This document shows, piece by piece, positions 10,910 through 21,164 of a DNA stretch of 64,000 nt. The notes beneath the pieces were generated by a model that worked only from the letters and a program-made list of their open reading frames with translations, was not told where the DNA came from and made no database searches. Each line of letters opens with the position of its first letter. Positions within the stretch are counted from its first letter, which is position 1. The stretch spans positions 434,001 to 498,000 of the forward strand of contig JANEZZ010001632.1 of NCBI GenBank assembly GCA_026122225.1, read 5' to 3'. Position numbers and translations under genes: made by a program. This DNA comes from Heloderma charlesbogerti (Eukaryota > Chordata > Lepidosauria > Squamata > Helodermatidae).

Positions 10910-11878
10910 TAGGGATGGCGGAGAATTTCTCCACAAATCTCTGGGAGGCCGAATGCCAATGCATTCAGCCCCCCGAAATTGGTGGGGAGATTCTCCGCCG
11001 GCCCCCCGCCCCCCCCGGGATGGGACTTACCGTGGCCGAATGTCCCTCTTGGCGGCGGGTCCCGGCGGCGGTTCGGCAGCGTTTCGTGGGGGGCGGCGGC
11101 CGGTCTCCTGACCGGCTGCCGCCGCCGCCGCCATTGCAAAAAAAAAAAGTAAAGTAAAAAAAAACAACACACACCCGTGATAGGCTACGTAACGATTTAC
11201 GTAGCCTATCACGGCTAGATTTCCAAAGTCAGCCGTGATAGGCTACGTAAATCGTCACGAAACCTATCATGGGTGACTTTGGAAAAAAAAAAAAAGCACG
11301 TACGCAAATGGTGGCGGCCCATGGGCGCTGCCATTTGCGTTCCTTATTTTGGCACGTCTAGTCTGTGTAAAGATTTACGTAGACTACAGCGAAAATAAGG
11401 GAACGCTATTTGCGTTGCCCTTATTTTTGCCGTAGTCTACGTAAATCTTTACGTAGACTAGACGTGTCAAAATAAGGAACGCAAATGGCGGTCCCCATGG
11501 GAGCCGCCATTTGCGTACGCGCTTTTTTTTTTCTTTTTCAAAGTCACCCGTGATAGGCTACGTGATGATTTACGTAGCCTATCACGGCTGACTTTGGAAA
11601 TGTAGCTGTGATAGGCTACGTAAATCGTTACGTAGCCTATCACGTGTGTGTGTGTGTGTTTTTACTTTTTTTTTTTGCGGCCGGGTAGACGGGGCGCTCC
11701 TACCCGGCCTGAATTTCGCCGGTGAGGGATGAGGCGCCTCCCCCCGGGCCTGAATTTCAGCCGGGCAAGGCGGGGCGCCTCCCCCCCCTCGCCTGAACTT
11801 CGGGGGGAGAACCGAAGCGCCTGCCCCCCACCGCGAAGCAAGCTTCGAGAACAGCTAAGGGACTTTCGTCCATCCCTA
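10910..11878 (-). mobile_element. palindromic hAT MITE, copy B
   Basis: A 969-bp element with perfect 8-bp target duplications, GATTCAAC, on both sides. Ends are TAGGGATGGCGGAGAATT and ...CGTCCATCCCTA. The interior from about 11150 to 11680 is one large imperfect palindrome centred near 11405. Each arm is a series of shorter hairpins. Two GTGATAGGCTACGTAA / TTACGTAGCCTATCAC hairpins come first, then GCAAATGGTGGC / GCGCTGCCATTTGC, then GTCTAGTCT...TTTACGTAGACTA. Oligo-A and oligo-T spacers separate them. Outer segments are GC- and CpG-rich. A donor-like GGTAAGT faces outward (minus strand, 11035-11041); the partner at the other end is mutated. There is no transposase, so it would need one in trans. 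Target length and ends fit hAT. Confidence 0.9.
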
Positions 11879-11974
11879 GATTCAACCCATTGACAGTTTT
11901 CATTGCTGGATTCTGAATGGTTGGGAGATGGGTCCCAAATGACTCCCTGAGAGATTCTTCCTATGGAGATGAAT

Positions 11975-12362
11975 TAGGGATGGGAGAACCAAGGATGCTC
12001 AAGTTCACAGAGATTATACAAACTCCACTTCGTAGCTCAGTTTGACTCACTCCTGCTCTCATTTGTGACCTGTTTTTCTTTTCTTTTCTTTTTTTGAATG
12101 GGGAAAGTGCACATTTCTAATGGGGAAAGTGTGCATTTTGTGCGTGTTTTTCAAACATGCACACTTTTTTCCCCATTGACTAAAGCATAAAAATGTGTAT
12201 TTTGAGGGGGAAATGTGCATGCTAAAGTACACATTTTCCAAAATATGCATTTTTGAATGCAATTGAAAGTTCAGGAATTTACCATAGAAAAATTGGAAAA
12301 AGACACACGCATTCACATTTGGGATTGCAAGCAGGGCACGTTCAATTTCTCATACATCCCTA
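11975..12362. mobile_element. hAT-type MITE, second family, copy 1
   Basis: It runs from TAGGGATGGGAGAACC to CTCATACATCCCTA, 388 bp. Flanking 8-mers are AGATGAAT and AAAAGAAT, six of eight identical, consistent with an old 8-bp duplication. The interior is a set of GTGCACATTT, GTGTGCATTTT and CATGCACACTTTT stretches in both orientations. The same design occurs at 43395-43833 and 56529-56943. Confidence 0.75.
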
Positions 12363-12370
12363 AAAAGAAT

Positions 12371-13770
12371 CACAGATGCTTTCTGATAAACACCGGACGC
12401 TGTTGTTCAGCAACAGTAGAAGTTCCAGTGTTTTGTCCCTACTATCATCAGTTTAAAGGATCTCAGGGTTGGAAAATATCTCAGCCTGAGACTTCAGAGG
12501 CCCACTGAAAGCCAGAGTAGAAAGTCCTAGGCTAGACAAACAGTCTGACTCAGTATAATATGATTTCATGTATTCATACCCCTTTCACCTTCTGAGAAGA
12601 AGTCAACTCCAAAAACTGTTTCCCTTCCCAACCGTTCTCTCTGTGAACTTTCCTGTGGGCACTTTGACACGGACGCTTCCTGAGGAATCTTTGGACATAT
12701 GGCACGCTTGGAAGAAAGAGTGAGCCATGTTTCCCATAACATGTTGGGGTTGTATATCCTGCCAATAGCATCTGGCTCATTCTAAGATCAAAAGGAGGAA
12801 AAAATATAACCACAAGACTTGCTCAGCAGGAAGACCCAGAATCCAGGAAAATGGGGTCTAGACACAAAGACACGAAGGCAGTCGGGGATTCCAAATCAGT
12901 CTGGGATTTTTCTTCCTTTCCACCGAAACCTTCTTTGGAAGGTACGAGCCTGAGGCAGAAAAAACGAATGCCCTCTCACACACGTGGGAGACCACTCCAC
13001 CTTTCCTCGTCCATTCATGGCAGAATAATGAAGGTTTCAGGGCAAAAGGACACGCCCTCCTCCTCATGTGACTTTTTCTACATACTTGAGCAAACTTGCA
13101 GACACACATAGCATCATATAAGAATGGAATTAGCCACTTTCCAAATACACATGAGCAGCAGTGGGGGGAGAAAATCAGTCTCTCTTCCTGAATATGATGA
13201 GCAGTAACTGTTGGGTGTATTTAGCTACAGTAGTGATCAGGATGTTAGTAAGGGAGTGCGTTGCTTGGCTGTAGTCAAGAGAGGAGGAAGAAGCTGTTTT
13301 TATTGATGGGCTCTGCTCCAAGGTGGCAGAAGAAGGCTTGGCAGAGCTGCCCACTGGAGACAGCACTGAGTGCAGGCTGATCATGTATACCTGCGATTTC
13401 CAAAGCTGGGCCTGTGGCACCAGTGTGCCTGCAGAAACCTCTCTTGGTGCCCACCAGGCTCCCTGCCCCTGCTGATTCATTTCTAAGATTTCTTTAAGTA
13501 GTTTTTTTTTTAACTGGGAGGCTGGCATGATGCAAAGCAAAACGCTGCCCTCCAGCACCATCTTTATTTGGGTTCAAAAGAGTGTTTTTGTGATTTGGAG
13601 CTCAGACCCTACTTCTGCTTTGTACTTAGGTTCTTGGGCAAGTCAAGTTCCGTTTCTTTTAGTCTCACCACTTTGCATTCTAGGAAATAAGTGTTTTGTG
13701 ACTGGTCATGCCCACCGTGGGAGCCATTTTGTGAATGGCCAAGCTCCAGGCCTGTGGCAGCCATTTTGTG
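12371..13770. other. 1.4 kb without a recognised gene
   Basis: Open frames here (for example 128 codons on the minus strand at 13175-13561) have no domain or family motif and look fortuitous. From about 13660 the text resembles 31.18-31.23 kb (CATGCCCACC, GGCAGCCATTTT), so its last part belongs to a dispersed repeat. Confidence 0.5.
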
Positions 13771-13782
13771 AGAGCACCCATG

Positions 13783-13860
13783 TTGTTGTTCAGTCGTTAA
13801 GTCGTGTCTGACCTTTCGTGACCCCATAGACCATAGCACACCAGGCCTTCCTGTCCTGAG
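13783..13860 (-). mobile_element. 78-bp BovB 3' end insertion with perfect target duplication
   Basis: Only the last 78 bp of BovB are present, in reverse (TTGTTGTTCAGTCG...CCAGGCCTTCCTGTCCTG). They are bracketed by AGAGCACCCATG at 13771-13782 and again at 13861-13872. A perfect 12-bp duplication with such extreme 5' truncation shows genuine target-primed insertion that aborted early. It is not decay of a longer copy. Confidence 0.9.
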
Positions 13861-13872
13861 AGAGCACCCATG

Positions 13873-14208
13873 ACATTCTCTTAAAATTCCCAATTTGCTC
13901 GCTGACACAAAAAGGTTGACATATACTTTCTGATTAGGCCAATAGTGCCTTGCAGTGGGAGGCCATAGCTCAGCAACAGAGAACAGGCTGAAGATACCAT
14001 TGCCTTGCCCCATCTGTGGGAGATGTGAACAGTTCCTCAGGTGTCTTCTTGGCCTCTGCATCATGTAGCCCCAGCTGCCTCTTCCTCCACTGTCTCCCAG
14101 CGAGGCTGACCCTGGACCACTTCACCTTACCTCTCCCTCACTGCTCAACATGGCCAAGTGGTGTGCTCCACCAGCCATGTACACTGCTATTGTTTTGTAC
14201 TCACAGGG
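13873..14208. other. no gene recognised
   Basis: About 340 bp of apparently unique DNA between the short BovB insertion and a SINE fragment. Confidence 0.5.
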
Positions 14209-14292
14209 ACATAGGAAGCTACCTTATACCAAATCAGACAATTTGTGCCTCTAGCCCAGTTTTGTTTATTCTGACTGGCAATGGTGATCCCA
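14209..14292 (-). repeat. tRNA-Ala SINE, 3' fragment
   Basis: The inverted 3' body of the SINE at 6145-6331 is recognisable: ATAGGAAGCTACCTTATACC, then CAGACAATTTG, then AGCCCAGTTTTGTTTATTCTG. The tRNA-like head is absent. Confidence 0.65.
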
Positions 14293-15009
14293 TGCTGGCA
14301 ACGGGTCTTTGCCACCTCTTCCTACCTCATCCTTTTAACTGTAGAACAGACCCAAAGTACAAAGATGTAGTGCGTGAAATGGCCCACAGTAATTACTAGG
14401 GGTGTGCTTTGGATTCAACTGACTCCTGAGTCAAAAAACTGAATTGGACAGATCCAGACAGATTTGGGAGTTGTCTAACTCGAAGCAGGGCTTCTCTGAA
14501 GAGAACTGAATCCGAAACCTCCAGAAGCACCATTAGCAATTCAGATCTGGAGGGACCCAGATGCTGTGTCTGCAAAAAATGATATATGTCTCCCCAAGCT
14601 CTCCATATAAGGAAAACATGGTGAGAGAAGGTGGAAGGAGAGGAGGTGGTTAGTTTTATGATTGACAGATCTAGCTTCTAATCATAGTGAATGGCTTTAA
14701 CAGGATCATGGTGTTTTTGAGGAGGGATGGTGAAGTAATATTTTTCAAGATGATTCCAGTGTTCAATGCTCTTTCCTAGTTCTCTTTCCTAGGATCAGAG
14801 ACATTAACAGGGGATTGGTGGAGTCTATGGGACCTGGGAGGATATATAATTGGGTGCTTGTTTGGAAAATGCTGGATGTTCAAGTCCTTGTGCCTCTGTA
14901 TGCTCCACATCCATCATCCAACCCTGTTATTTCACACTTTCTATGTCTCCGTTGCCAACTGAGCAGAAAGCAAACAAACAAAAGACTTAAACTGTTTTTT
15001 ATGCATCAT
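14293..15009. other. no gene recognised; hAT-like terminus at 14399
   Basis: TAGGGGTGTGC at 14398-14408 resembles the terminus of the TAGGGATG-ended elements, but I could not find a partner end or target duplication. The rest looks unique. Confidence 0.45.
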
Positions 15010-15560
15010 GCCTCCTTTGCCCCTGCACCTATCCTTCTGAAATTTTTCAGGTTTCTTGCATAGGAACATCTCTATGGCTTATGCCATTTTTAAAATTGCC
15101 ACCCCCAAAATACAGGGGGGTGGGGAAATTAATCACACACACCCCAATTTGAAGACTCCCCTTCGAGCAAAAATTGCTGCACCTATTCTTCTGGAAATTT
15201 TTTTAGCTTGGGCCACCTCTATGCTGCATGTCATTTATGTAACAATTGCCCATAAAGGACATAGTGGGACATGCTCCTCCTTTTTTGGAAACCCCAAAAC
15301 TGTAAAGGCTGTTGTAGCACAAGAACCCCTGCATCCATTCATCCGAAACATAGCAGGCATGATCCCCTCAGAAGAGGCAACTATGCCTGCAAATTTCATT
15401 CAATTCTGCCAAGAAATTCATATGTCATTGGCAGCTCTCTCTCTCCCCCCCCCCTTAAAGCAGACTTTAAAGGCACCAAGCACAAAAAATCCTTGCATCT
15501 ATTTCTCTGAGATTTGACAGGCTTCATCCCTACACAAGGGGATACTTACATTTTTAATCT
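15010..15560. repeat. degenerate tandem repeat, period about 155-160 bp
   Basis: A shared phrase recurs at near-equal intervals: CACCTATCCTTCTGAAATTT (about 15024), CACCTATTCTTCTGGAAATT (about 15179), CATCCATTCATCCGAAACAT (about 15333) and CATCTATTTCTCTGAGATTT (about 15495). It is followed by related text such as CAGGCTTCATCC or GGCAACTATGCC. Four diverged units are therefore visible. A further single unit occurs at about 30.9-31.05 kb. Confidence 0.6.
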
Positions 15561-16000
15561 AACTGTGTCAAACAGCAAAAACGTTACAGTCATTTCTTGA
15601 TTTCTCAGTTGGGTGCCTTGTGAATCACTTTTGGCAGATCTGATATGCTACAGATAATGGAATTGAGATGATTTTGCTTTTTTTGAAAGCCTAGCAGCCT
15701 GACCCTAACCGTGGTAACGCGAAAGTCACTCCCTCTAATTTCATTGGAACTTAAGACAGCAGGCCTCGTTTTCTTTAGCTCTGCCCACCATGTAGCAGGC
15801 TTTTCAGTACAACTCTTCTTCCCCTCTCTCTTGAGGAATCGGTTGATTTTTGGCAAAGACGCTTTTGGGAAGGTGGCCATAACTGAACGTAACTGAAGAT
15901 GATTTCAGTAGCCTACCTGGTCACTGACGTCCACTGGAAGTCCACCACTGATGGGGTGTTCTTGGTGGTTCTGCATGGACCTGTGGCCTATTTGGAGTCC
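15561..16000. other. no gene recognised
   Basis: About 440 bp of apparently unique DNA. The short frames on both strands have no family resemblance. Confidence 0.5.
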
Positions 16001-16008
16001 ATTCGGAG

Positions 16009-16871
16009 TAGGGATGGTGGAGAATTTCTCCCCGAAACTTCGGGGGGCCGAGCGCCAACATGTTCGGCCCCCCGAACAAGTTTCGGGGAGAAATTCTCCG
16101 CACCCCCCCACTCCCCGCACCCCCCCCGGGACAGGACTTACCTTTGGCGAATGTCCCTCCCGGCGGCGGGTCTGACCGGCGGTTCGGCGGGTGTTCGTGC
16201 GGGGCGGGAGCGGCAGCCGGTCTTTCGACCAGCTGCCGCCGCCGCCATTCCAATAAAAGAAAAAAAAACCCGCCCCCGTGATAGGCTACGTGACGATTAA
16301 CGTAGCCTATCACGGCTAGATTTGCAAAGTCAGCCGTGATAGGCTACGTAAATCATCACGTAGCCTATCACGGGTGACTTAAAAAAAAAAAAAAGTGTGT
16401 ACGGATAATGGCGGCCCCCATAGGGAGCCGCCATTCCCGTTCCTTATTTGGTCACTGTAGTCTATGTAAAGATTTACATAGACTACGGCGAAAATAAGGG
16501 CAACGCTATTTGCGCTTTTTTTTTTTTTAAAGTCACCCGTGATAGGCTATGTGACGATTAACGTAGCCTATCACGGCTGACTTTGCAGATCTAGCCGTGA
16601 TAGGCTACGTTAATCGTCACGTAGCCTATCACGGGGGCGTTTAAAAAAAAACAAAAAAACAATGGAGTTCGCGGCCGGGCGAGGCGGGAAGCTTCCTCCC
16701 CGGCCTGAATTTCAGCCGGGCGAGGCGGGAAACCTCCCCCCGGCCTGAATTTCGGCCGGGCGAGGCGGGAAGCCTCCCCCCCGCCTGAACTTCGCGGGGG
16801 GAGCAGCGAAGCGCCTCCCCCCCACCGCGAACAAGCTTCGATGACAGGTAAGTGACTTTTGTCCACCCCTA
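16009..16871 (-). mobile_element. palindromic hAT MITE, copy C
   Basis: An 863-bp element with perfect 8-bp target duplications, ATTCGGAG (16001-16008 and 16872-16879). Ends are TAGGGATGGTGGAGAATT and ...TTTGTCCACCCCTA. It carries four TGATAGGCTACGT-type hairpins, two on each side of a shortened centre, plus one GTAGTCTATGTAAAG hairpin and an imperfect GCGGCCCCCATAGGGAGCCGCC hairpin. Its central part is shorter than in B and D, with one hairpin pair lost. Donor-like GGTAAGT motifs face outward at both ends: minus strand at 16136-16142, plus strand CAGGTAAGT at 16845-16853. Outer blocks are CpG-rich. Confidence 0.9.
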
Positions 16872-17039
16872 ATTCGGAGTACAGCCTTCAGTATATTCAC
16901 TCCCTCTCTGTGGAACTCCCGGCCTGTTGATGGCAGCAGGCACTGGCATTGTTTTGTTTTTGGCACCTGCTGAAGACAATTTTAATTACACAACCTTTTG
17001 CTGACTGATCAACCACAGCTTTACTGGCATGATTTGATT

Positions 17040-17145
17040 CTACATTTTTTATTTCTGTGTTTTGATTCTTTTTTCTTTTTATTGTTCACCGCTTGGGAAT
17101 CTTATTCGACAGAGCGGGGTATATCAATCCTGTAAATAAATAATT
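17040..17145 (+). repeat. LINE (L2/CR1 clade) 3' tail
   Basis: A T-rich stretch leads into ATTGTTCACCGCTTGGGAAT, then GAGCGGGGTATATCAAT and TGTAAATAAATAA. This is the usual 3' terminus of reptilian L2-like LINEs. Nothing of the ORF remains. Confidence 0.55.
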
Positions 17146-17949
17146 AAACACACATAACTGTTCTCTTTCATTGCAGAAAAAGTATAATATCTCCTCAGCA
17201 TAAGATTGTATGTCAGAACTGGTTCTGTCCTTCATAAAACATTTCACAGCCTTCTTGCTTTGCTTTGTTGAACCAGCATGACTGAGTGGCTTAATTCTTA
17301 GTAATGAGGCTAATTCATCAGAGTCACCAGTGACAAACGGCTTAACATCTCCAAGCAAGCAGAGACAAGAGACTGGAGGTAGCTGAATGCCATGTGAGAA
17401 TAGGATGATACCGCTACCACAAAGAAACTTTGTTAATTAAAAAAGAGATTATATTTTATTGCAGAAGATTAGTGGGGGCTAGGCTGAGCTATAGCCTTGC
17501 TCCCCGCCCCACCGCCATGTGCATGAATAATAGATAACATGATTATGAACATCCCTTTGCTTAATGCTTATGCTCTTCTTAGGGATGACCTGTAAGTGTA
17601 AGAGATTAGCATGAAATTCAGCAAAGAGGTGGATGGAAATGGTTGATGTAGGGCAAGTTTAATGTTTTTTTGCCTTGTTTAGACTAGTGTTCTATGCTTC
17701 TTTTTTCCCATTGTGCTACATGTTTGCTTAACTTCTGTCCTTGTTAATAGAGTAACAGGATAGCACCCTAGTAACACCCAGAGTGAGGGGCAGAACAATG
17801 TCTTGAACTGCTGTGTTTGTCTTTTCAAATAGGGGAAAGAGGAATCCAAATGTTTTTTTCAACAGAACTATTTACACACCTCGGAATCTGTGCAAGCGTT
17901 AGTGTTTTCTTGGGGTTGTTTTTTTTTTTTTTGATAGGCATTGCATATT
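17146..17949. other. no gene recognised
   Basis: About 800 bp, AT-rich, apparently unique. A poly-T run lies at about 17920-17932. Confidence 0.5.
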
Positions 17950-18060
17950 GGGTTGGATCCAGAATCTGCCTTCCATGCAAGGAAGTGTTCTGCTTGTGTA
18001 AGGTCACTCCACCTGATTTCTGGGGATCCCCGCTCCCCCACATGACAGCTCATCCCCCGT
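17950..18060 (-). repeat. family K repeat, copy 4 (truncated)
   Basis: It begins GGGTTGGATCCAGAATCTGC, the inverted K terminus also seen at 56029. It loses similarity after about 110 bp, so the far terminus is missing. Confidence 0.6.
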
Positions 18061-18281
18061 GGAGGCGAATGGCTCCAATGTCAAAAAGGCATATGCTGCT
18101 GCTGCTACTTTGACTACTAGCAGAGGAGAGAGCTTTGCAAGCTTCTACTTCCCACCAAGGCCAGAGGCTGTTTTACTTTGTATTTTTGTTATTCGGAAGC
18201 AATCAGTCAGGATTTATTAGTCAGGCAACCGTAATACACACCAAATGTAGGACAAATCAAAGGAAAAATGTAGTGTACAGT

Positions 18282-18393
18282 GGGTTGGATCTAAGCCTAG
18301 TCATACTTGCAACCATTCAAATCAATGGGTCTAACCGAAGCCCATTGATTTCAATGTTTCTACTCTAAGTATGACTAAAGCTGGATCCAAGCC
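18282..18393. repeat. short palindromic MITE, family L, copy 1
   Basis: It begins GGGTTGGATCTAAG and ends CTGGATCCAAGCC, with TAGTCATACTT near the left end and AAGTATGACTA near the right. The two halves meet at AATGGGT...CCCATTGATTTCAATG, so it is nearly self-complementary. The same unit is at 63392-63515. Confidence 0.7.
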
Positions 18394-18814
18394 ATAATGA
18401 CCACGAACAATTCTAATGACCAAGCATTACAGCTCTGGTATTAAACACAATGTAGAATTTGGCTACTGACAAAGTAAAAGCGACGTTGGGCCCATCAAGC
18501 CAAAAAGCAAGCAGCAACCCATCTTACCTACCTGGAAGTGTCCTTATTAAGGCAAAAGGCAAACATTCCCTTGCACCCTTATTAAAGTTGCAATAAAATA
18601 GAATATGTGCAAGAGATTCGACTTCATCTGAATTACAATTGCAAAAGTGGAATTCTTTGAAAGTGACCGTCCATTACCATAGCTGGCATAGCATCACACC
18701 TAGCCAAAATAGATTATGGATCTCTGTATTGAATTGTCCCATAGATAGAGACAGTAATTTATTGTAGTCTATTAACATTCATCAAGGATGTCCTGCTCAA
18801 AATCCCACCCAGAT
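18394..18814. other. no gene recognised
   Basis: About 420 bp without a recognisable repeat or coding frame. Confidence 0.5.
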
Positions 18815-18967
18815 TATAGCTGTGTGCAAATGGCTTCTTGAAATTCTCCACCCTATTTTGGGCAGAGAAATTGGGGACACTATTTCATCACATTTCTCCA
18901 GGTGGAGGAGAAATTCTTGAACAGTTTCTCAGAATTGGGGCTCACCATTATCAAACATGGCTGTAGT

Positions 18968-19175
18968 AGTGGAGGCTGGTGGCTCCGATTTCGGCGGGGC
19001 TGTGAATCCATTCTGGGTTTCAGGAAGAACCAGCCAGAACTCTAAAGGACCTATCCAAGGCACTGAACCTATTTGGGGGATGGGTTTCAGCACCTTGGAT
19101 AGCTCCTTTAGAGTTCTGACTGAAACCCAGTATGCATTCACAGCCCTACCATAATCGGAGCCGCCAGCCTCCACT
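18968..19175. mobile_element. palindromic hAT-type MITE (CAGTGGAGGCTGG ends), copy 1
   Basis: AGTGGAGGCTGGTGGCTCCG at the left is matched by CGGAGCCGCCAGCCTCCACT at the right. The middle pairs CCAGAACTCTAAAGGACCTA with TAGCTCCTTTAGAGTTCTG, so most of the ~208 bp is one hairpin. The same element is at 59842-60061, where 8-bp duplications are clear, and at 29693-29878. Here the flanking 8-mers agree only partly. It lies inside J copy 3. Confidence 0.75.
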
Positions 19176-19302
19176 GGTTGTACCATAGCTTTTTTTTTTT
19201 CGAAAGGGTTTTTGTTTTTTGCCATGCCACTGCAAGTGGCAACAGCAGCAATTATGCTGGCAGCCTGGCCCCCATTTTGCATTTTCCACAATGCCTCATA
19301 CC

Positions 19303-20139
19303 TAGGCTGACCATATTTCCTTGAGACAAAAATGGGATATTGGGATGACAAAAATGGGATGGGGTTATGTAATATTCCATATTCATGAAAAACAACCTAA
19401 ACTCACTGCAAAAGAACATGGAAAAGGGCGCAAATGAATAACACTAATTTATTGCATATACACACAAAAAACACTCATAAAATACATATATAAAATACTT
19501 ATAAAATGTGACATGAGCAGTAAACAAATCTGTATGGCATACCACACTGAACACTCTAATGCAGGACTGCAGTGGCCAGACTGCAAAAAATCATAAACAT
19601 ACACCAAAAAAAAAAAAAGGAATGAACACCCTGACTGCTATCACCAGCCGGTATATGCTAATGTCCCACCGGAGAGTTCCGCTATAATAAAGAAATAGCT
19701 AACAGCCTGTTGAACCGAAATATGAGTCTGAAAAGTCCGAATCAAACTGAATGTAGGGCAGAAAGAATCTCTATGGGCGGAGTGATGGTAGAAATAGCAG
19801 TAAGACTCACCCTCCTGGCTCCCACACGCTGAATGGGGCTTAGCGACCGCCTCTGGAATTCCCCGCCGCTGCAGACAAGCAGGGGGTGGCGTCTGATCGT
19901 CGCTAGCTCAAGAAGCCTGGCCCTGGCTGGATGAAGTAAATGGGACTTCCTCTTTCGTCACACTACTAGTTTTACTGCACTCATTGATTAGCATAGAGCC
20001 TTATGATAAACGCGTTCAGTTTTTTACAAAAAATTTAAAACGGGACAAAATTGACATTTATATTAAAACGACAGAACGGTTGGGAAATATGAAAAAAACC
20101 GGCACTGTCCCATTTAAAATGGTACGTATGGTCAGCCTA
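19303..20139. mobile_element. hAT-like element with TAGGCTGACCATA ends, inside J copy 3
   Basis: An 837-bp insertion bounded by TAGGCTGACCATATTTCC and, inverted at the other end, TAGGCTGACCATACGTACC. Flanks TCATACC and CCATACC suggest a 7-8 bp duplication of J sequence, since uninterrupted J has CCCCATACCTAG here. Near both ends are GGGAC/GTCCC-type words. No transposase frame is present. Confidence 0.7.
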
Positions 20140-21164
20140 CCATACCTGTTGTCATTCAGGGCATTGTGTGTGTGCATGGGGGTGGGGAGGTACCAACTGC
20201 AACAACAGCAACAATAATGGTGGAGAAAATTTGAAGGAAATTCTGCAGAAAAGAAAAGAGGGTATTTCTAGAGGGTAAGAAAAAGAAACATCTCAGAACT
20301 TTTCTGAGAAAAATGTCTTCTGAGAAATTTTGCCTCAGCTCTAGTTGTCATTCTTCAGGGTTCAGCACCTTCCCCACAGTCTCCCAAAGATTAAAATTCT
20401 GAGGGGTGATTGTGGATCTCTAAATACAGATGCTTATAATACTGCTCCTTCCCTGAAAGTCCTATAACAGGTGTGAGGGGGGCAATGTTGTATCTCATTC
20501 CAAGAACAGGTGGACATAGTGCTGTGCCAGAATCTGTCCTCTTTCCCTTAAAGTTCTCTTCCCCATGAAAGATGCTTCCATTTTTCTGCCTCAGAGTGCT
20601 TTAGAATTTCTTTTTAATTTCTTTTGGTGCTGTTTTGAGTTTATTTTATCATTGCAAGGTGGTCAAGGGTTTTCCCCTTTCTGTTACACATGTCTCCATC
20701 ACTCTGCAGCCTCCTTGGCTTCCCATGCTTCCTGATCTGAAAAATCCCCATGGAGAAGGAGTTACTTCATGATATCTTCCCTGGGCATTAATTGAAGTGT
20801 GGGAAGCCAGGGAGCCTGCAGGAGAGATGATTGCACAATAAGAGCAAGGACACACACACACTCTCTCCTTGGCCATGTCATAAATAAGGTAAACACAAGA
20901 CCCGAAACCCCACCCATGAGAATTTCTTCAATTTTTTCTTCTCCTTTGAACATTTTTTCAAAGGCAATTTCTTTTCTGTCATATTGAGTAAGAATGGTAA
21001 AAAAAAAATGGATTGGGTTTTTTTTGGGGGGGGGAGCACAGGACTAGTGCTCCCCCAGACATGAGGGGAGGCCACAGGAGGGACAGCATCTTGTCTGTGG
21101 TGTCTTCCATCTATTGGAACAGGCTGTGCAATGACATTTGTCTGAGATGAACTTTGCAATTATT

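Larger units (their letters stand above)
18815..21003 (+). mobile_element. family J element, copy 3, interrupted by two later insertions
   Basis: Three pieces read as one J element: 18815-18967 (left end TATAGCTGTGTGCAAATGG), 19176-19302 and 20140-21003. The first interruption is a palindromic MITE at 18968-19175, the second a hAT-like element at 19303-20139. The third piece retains the internal segment (CTTCAGGGTTCAGCAC, CCATTTTTCTGCCTC) absent from the short copies, so this is close to the long form. The right terminus decays into poly-A near 21000. Confidence 0.7.

Noticed and set aside
11150..11680. CRISPR-like array of repeated palindromes
   Set aside because: The genome is vertebrate, spacing is irregular, the spacers are A/T runs and not unique sequences, and the block lies within a transposon bounded by target duplications.
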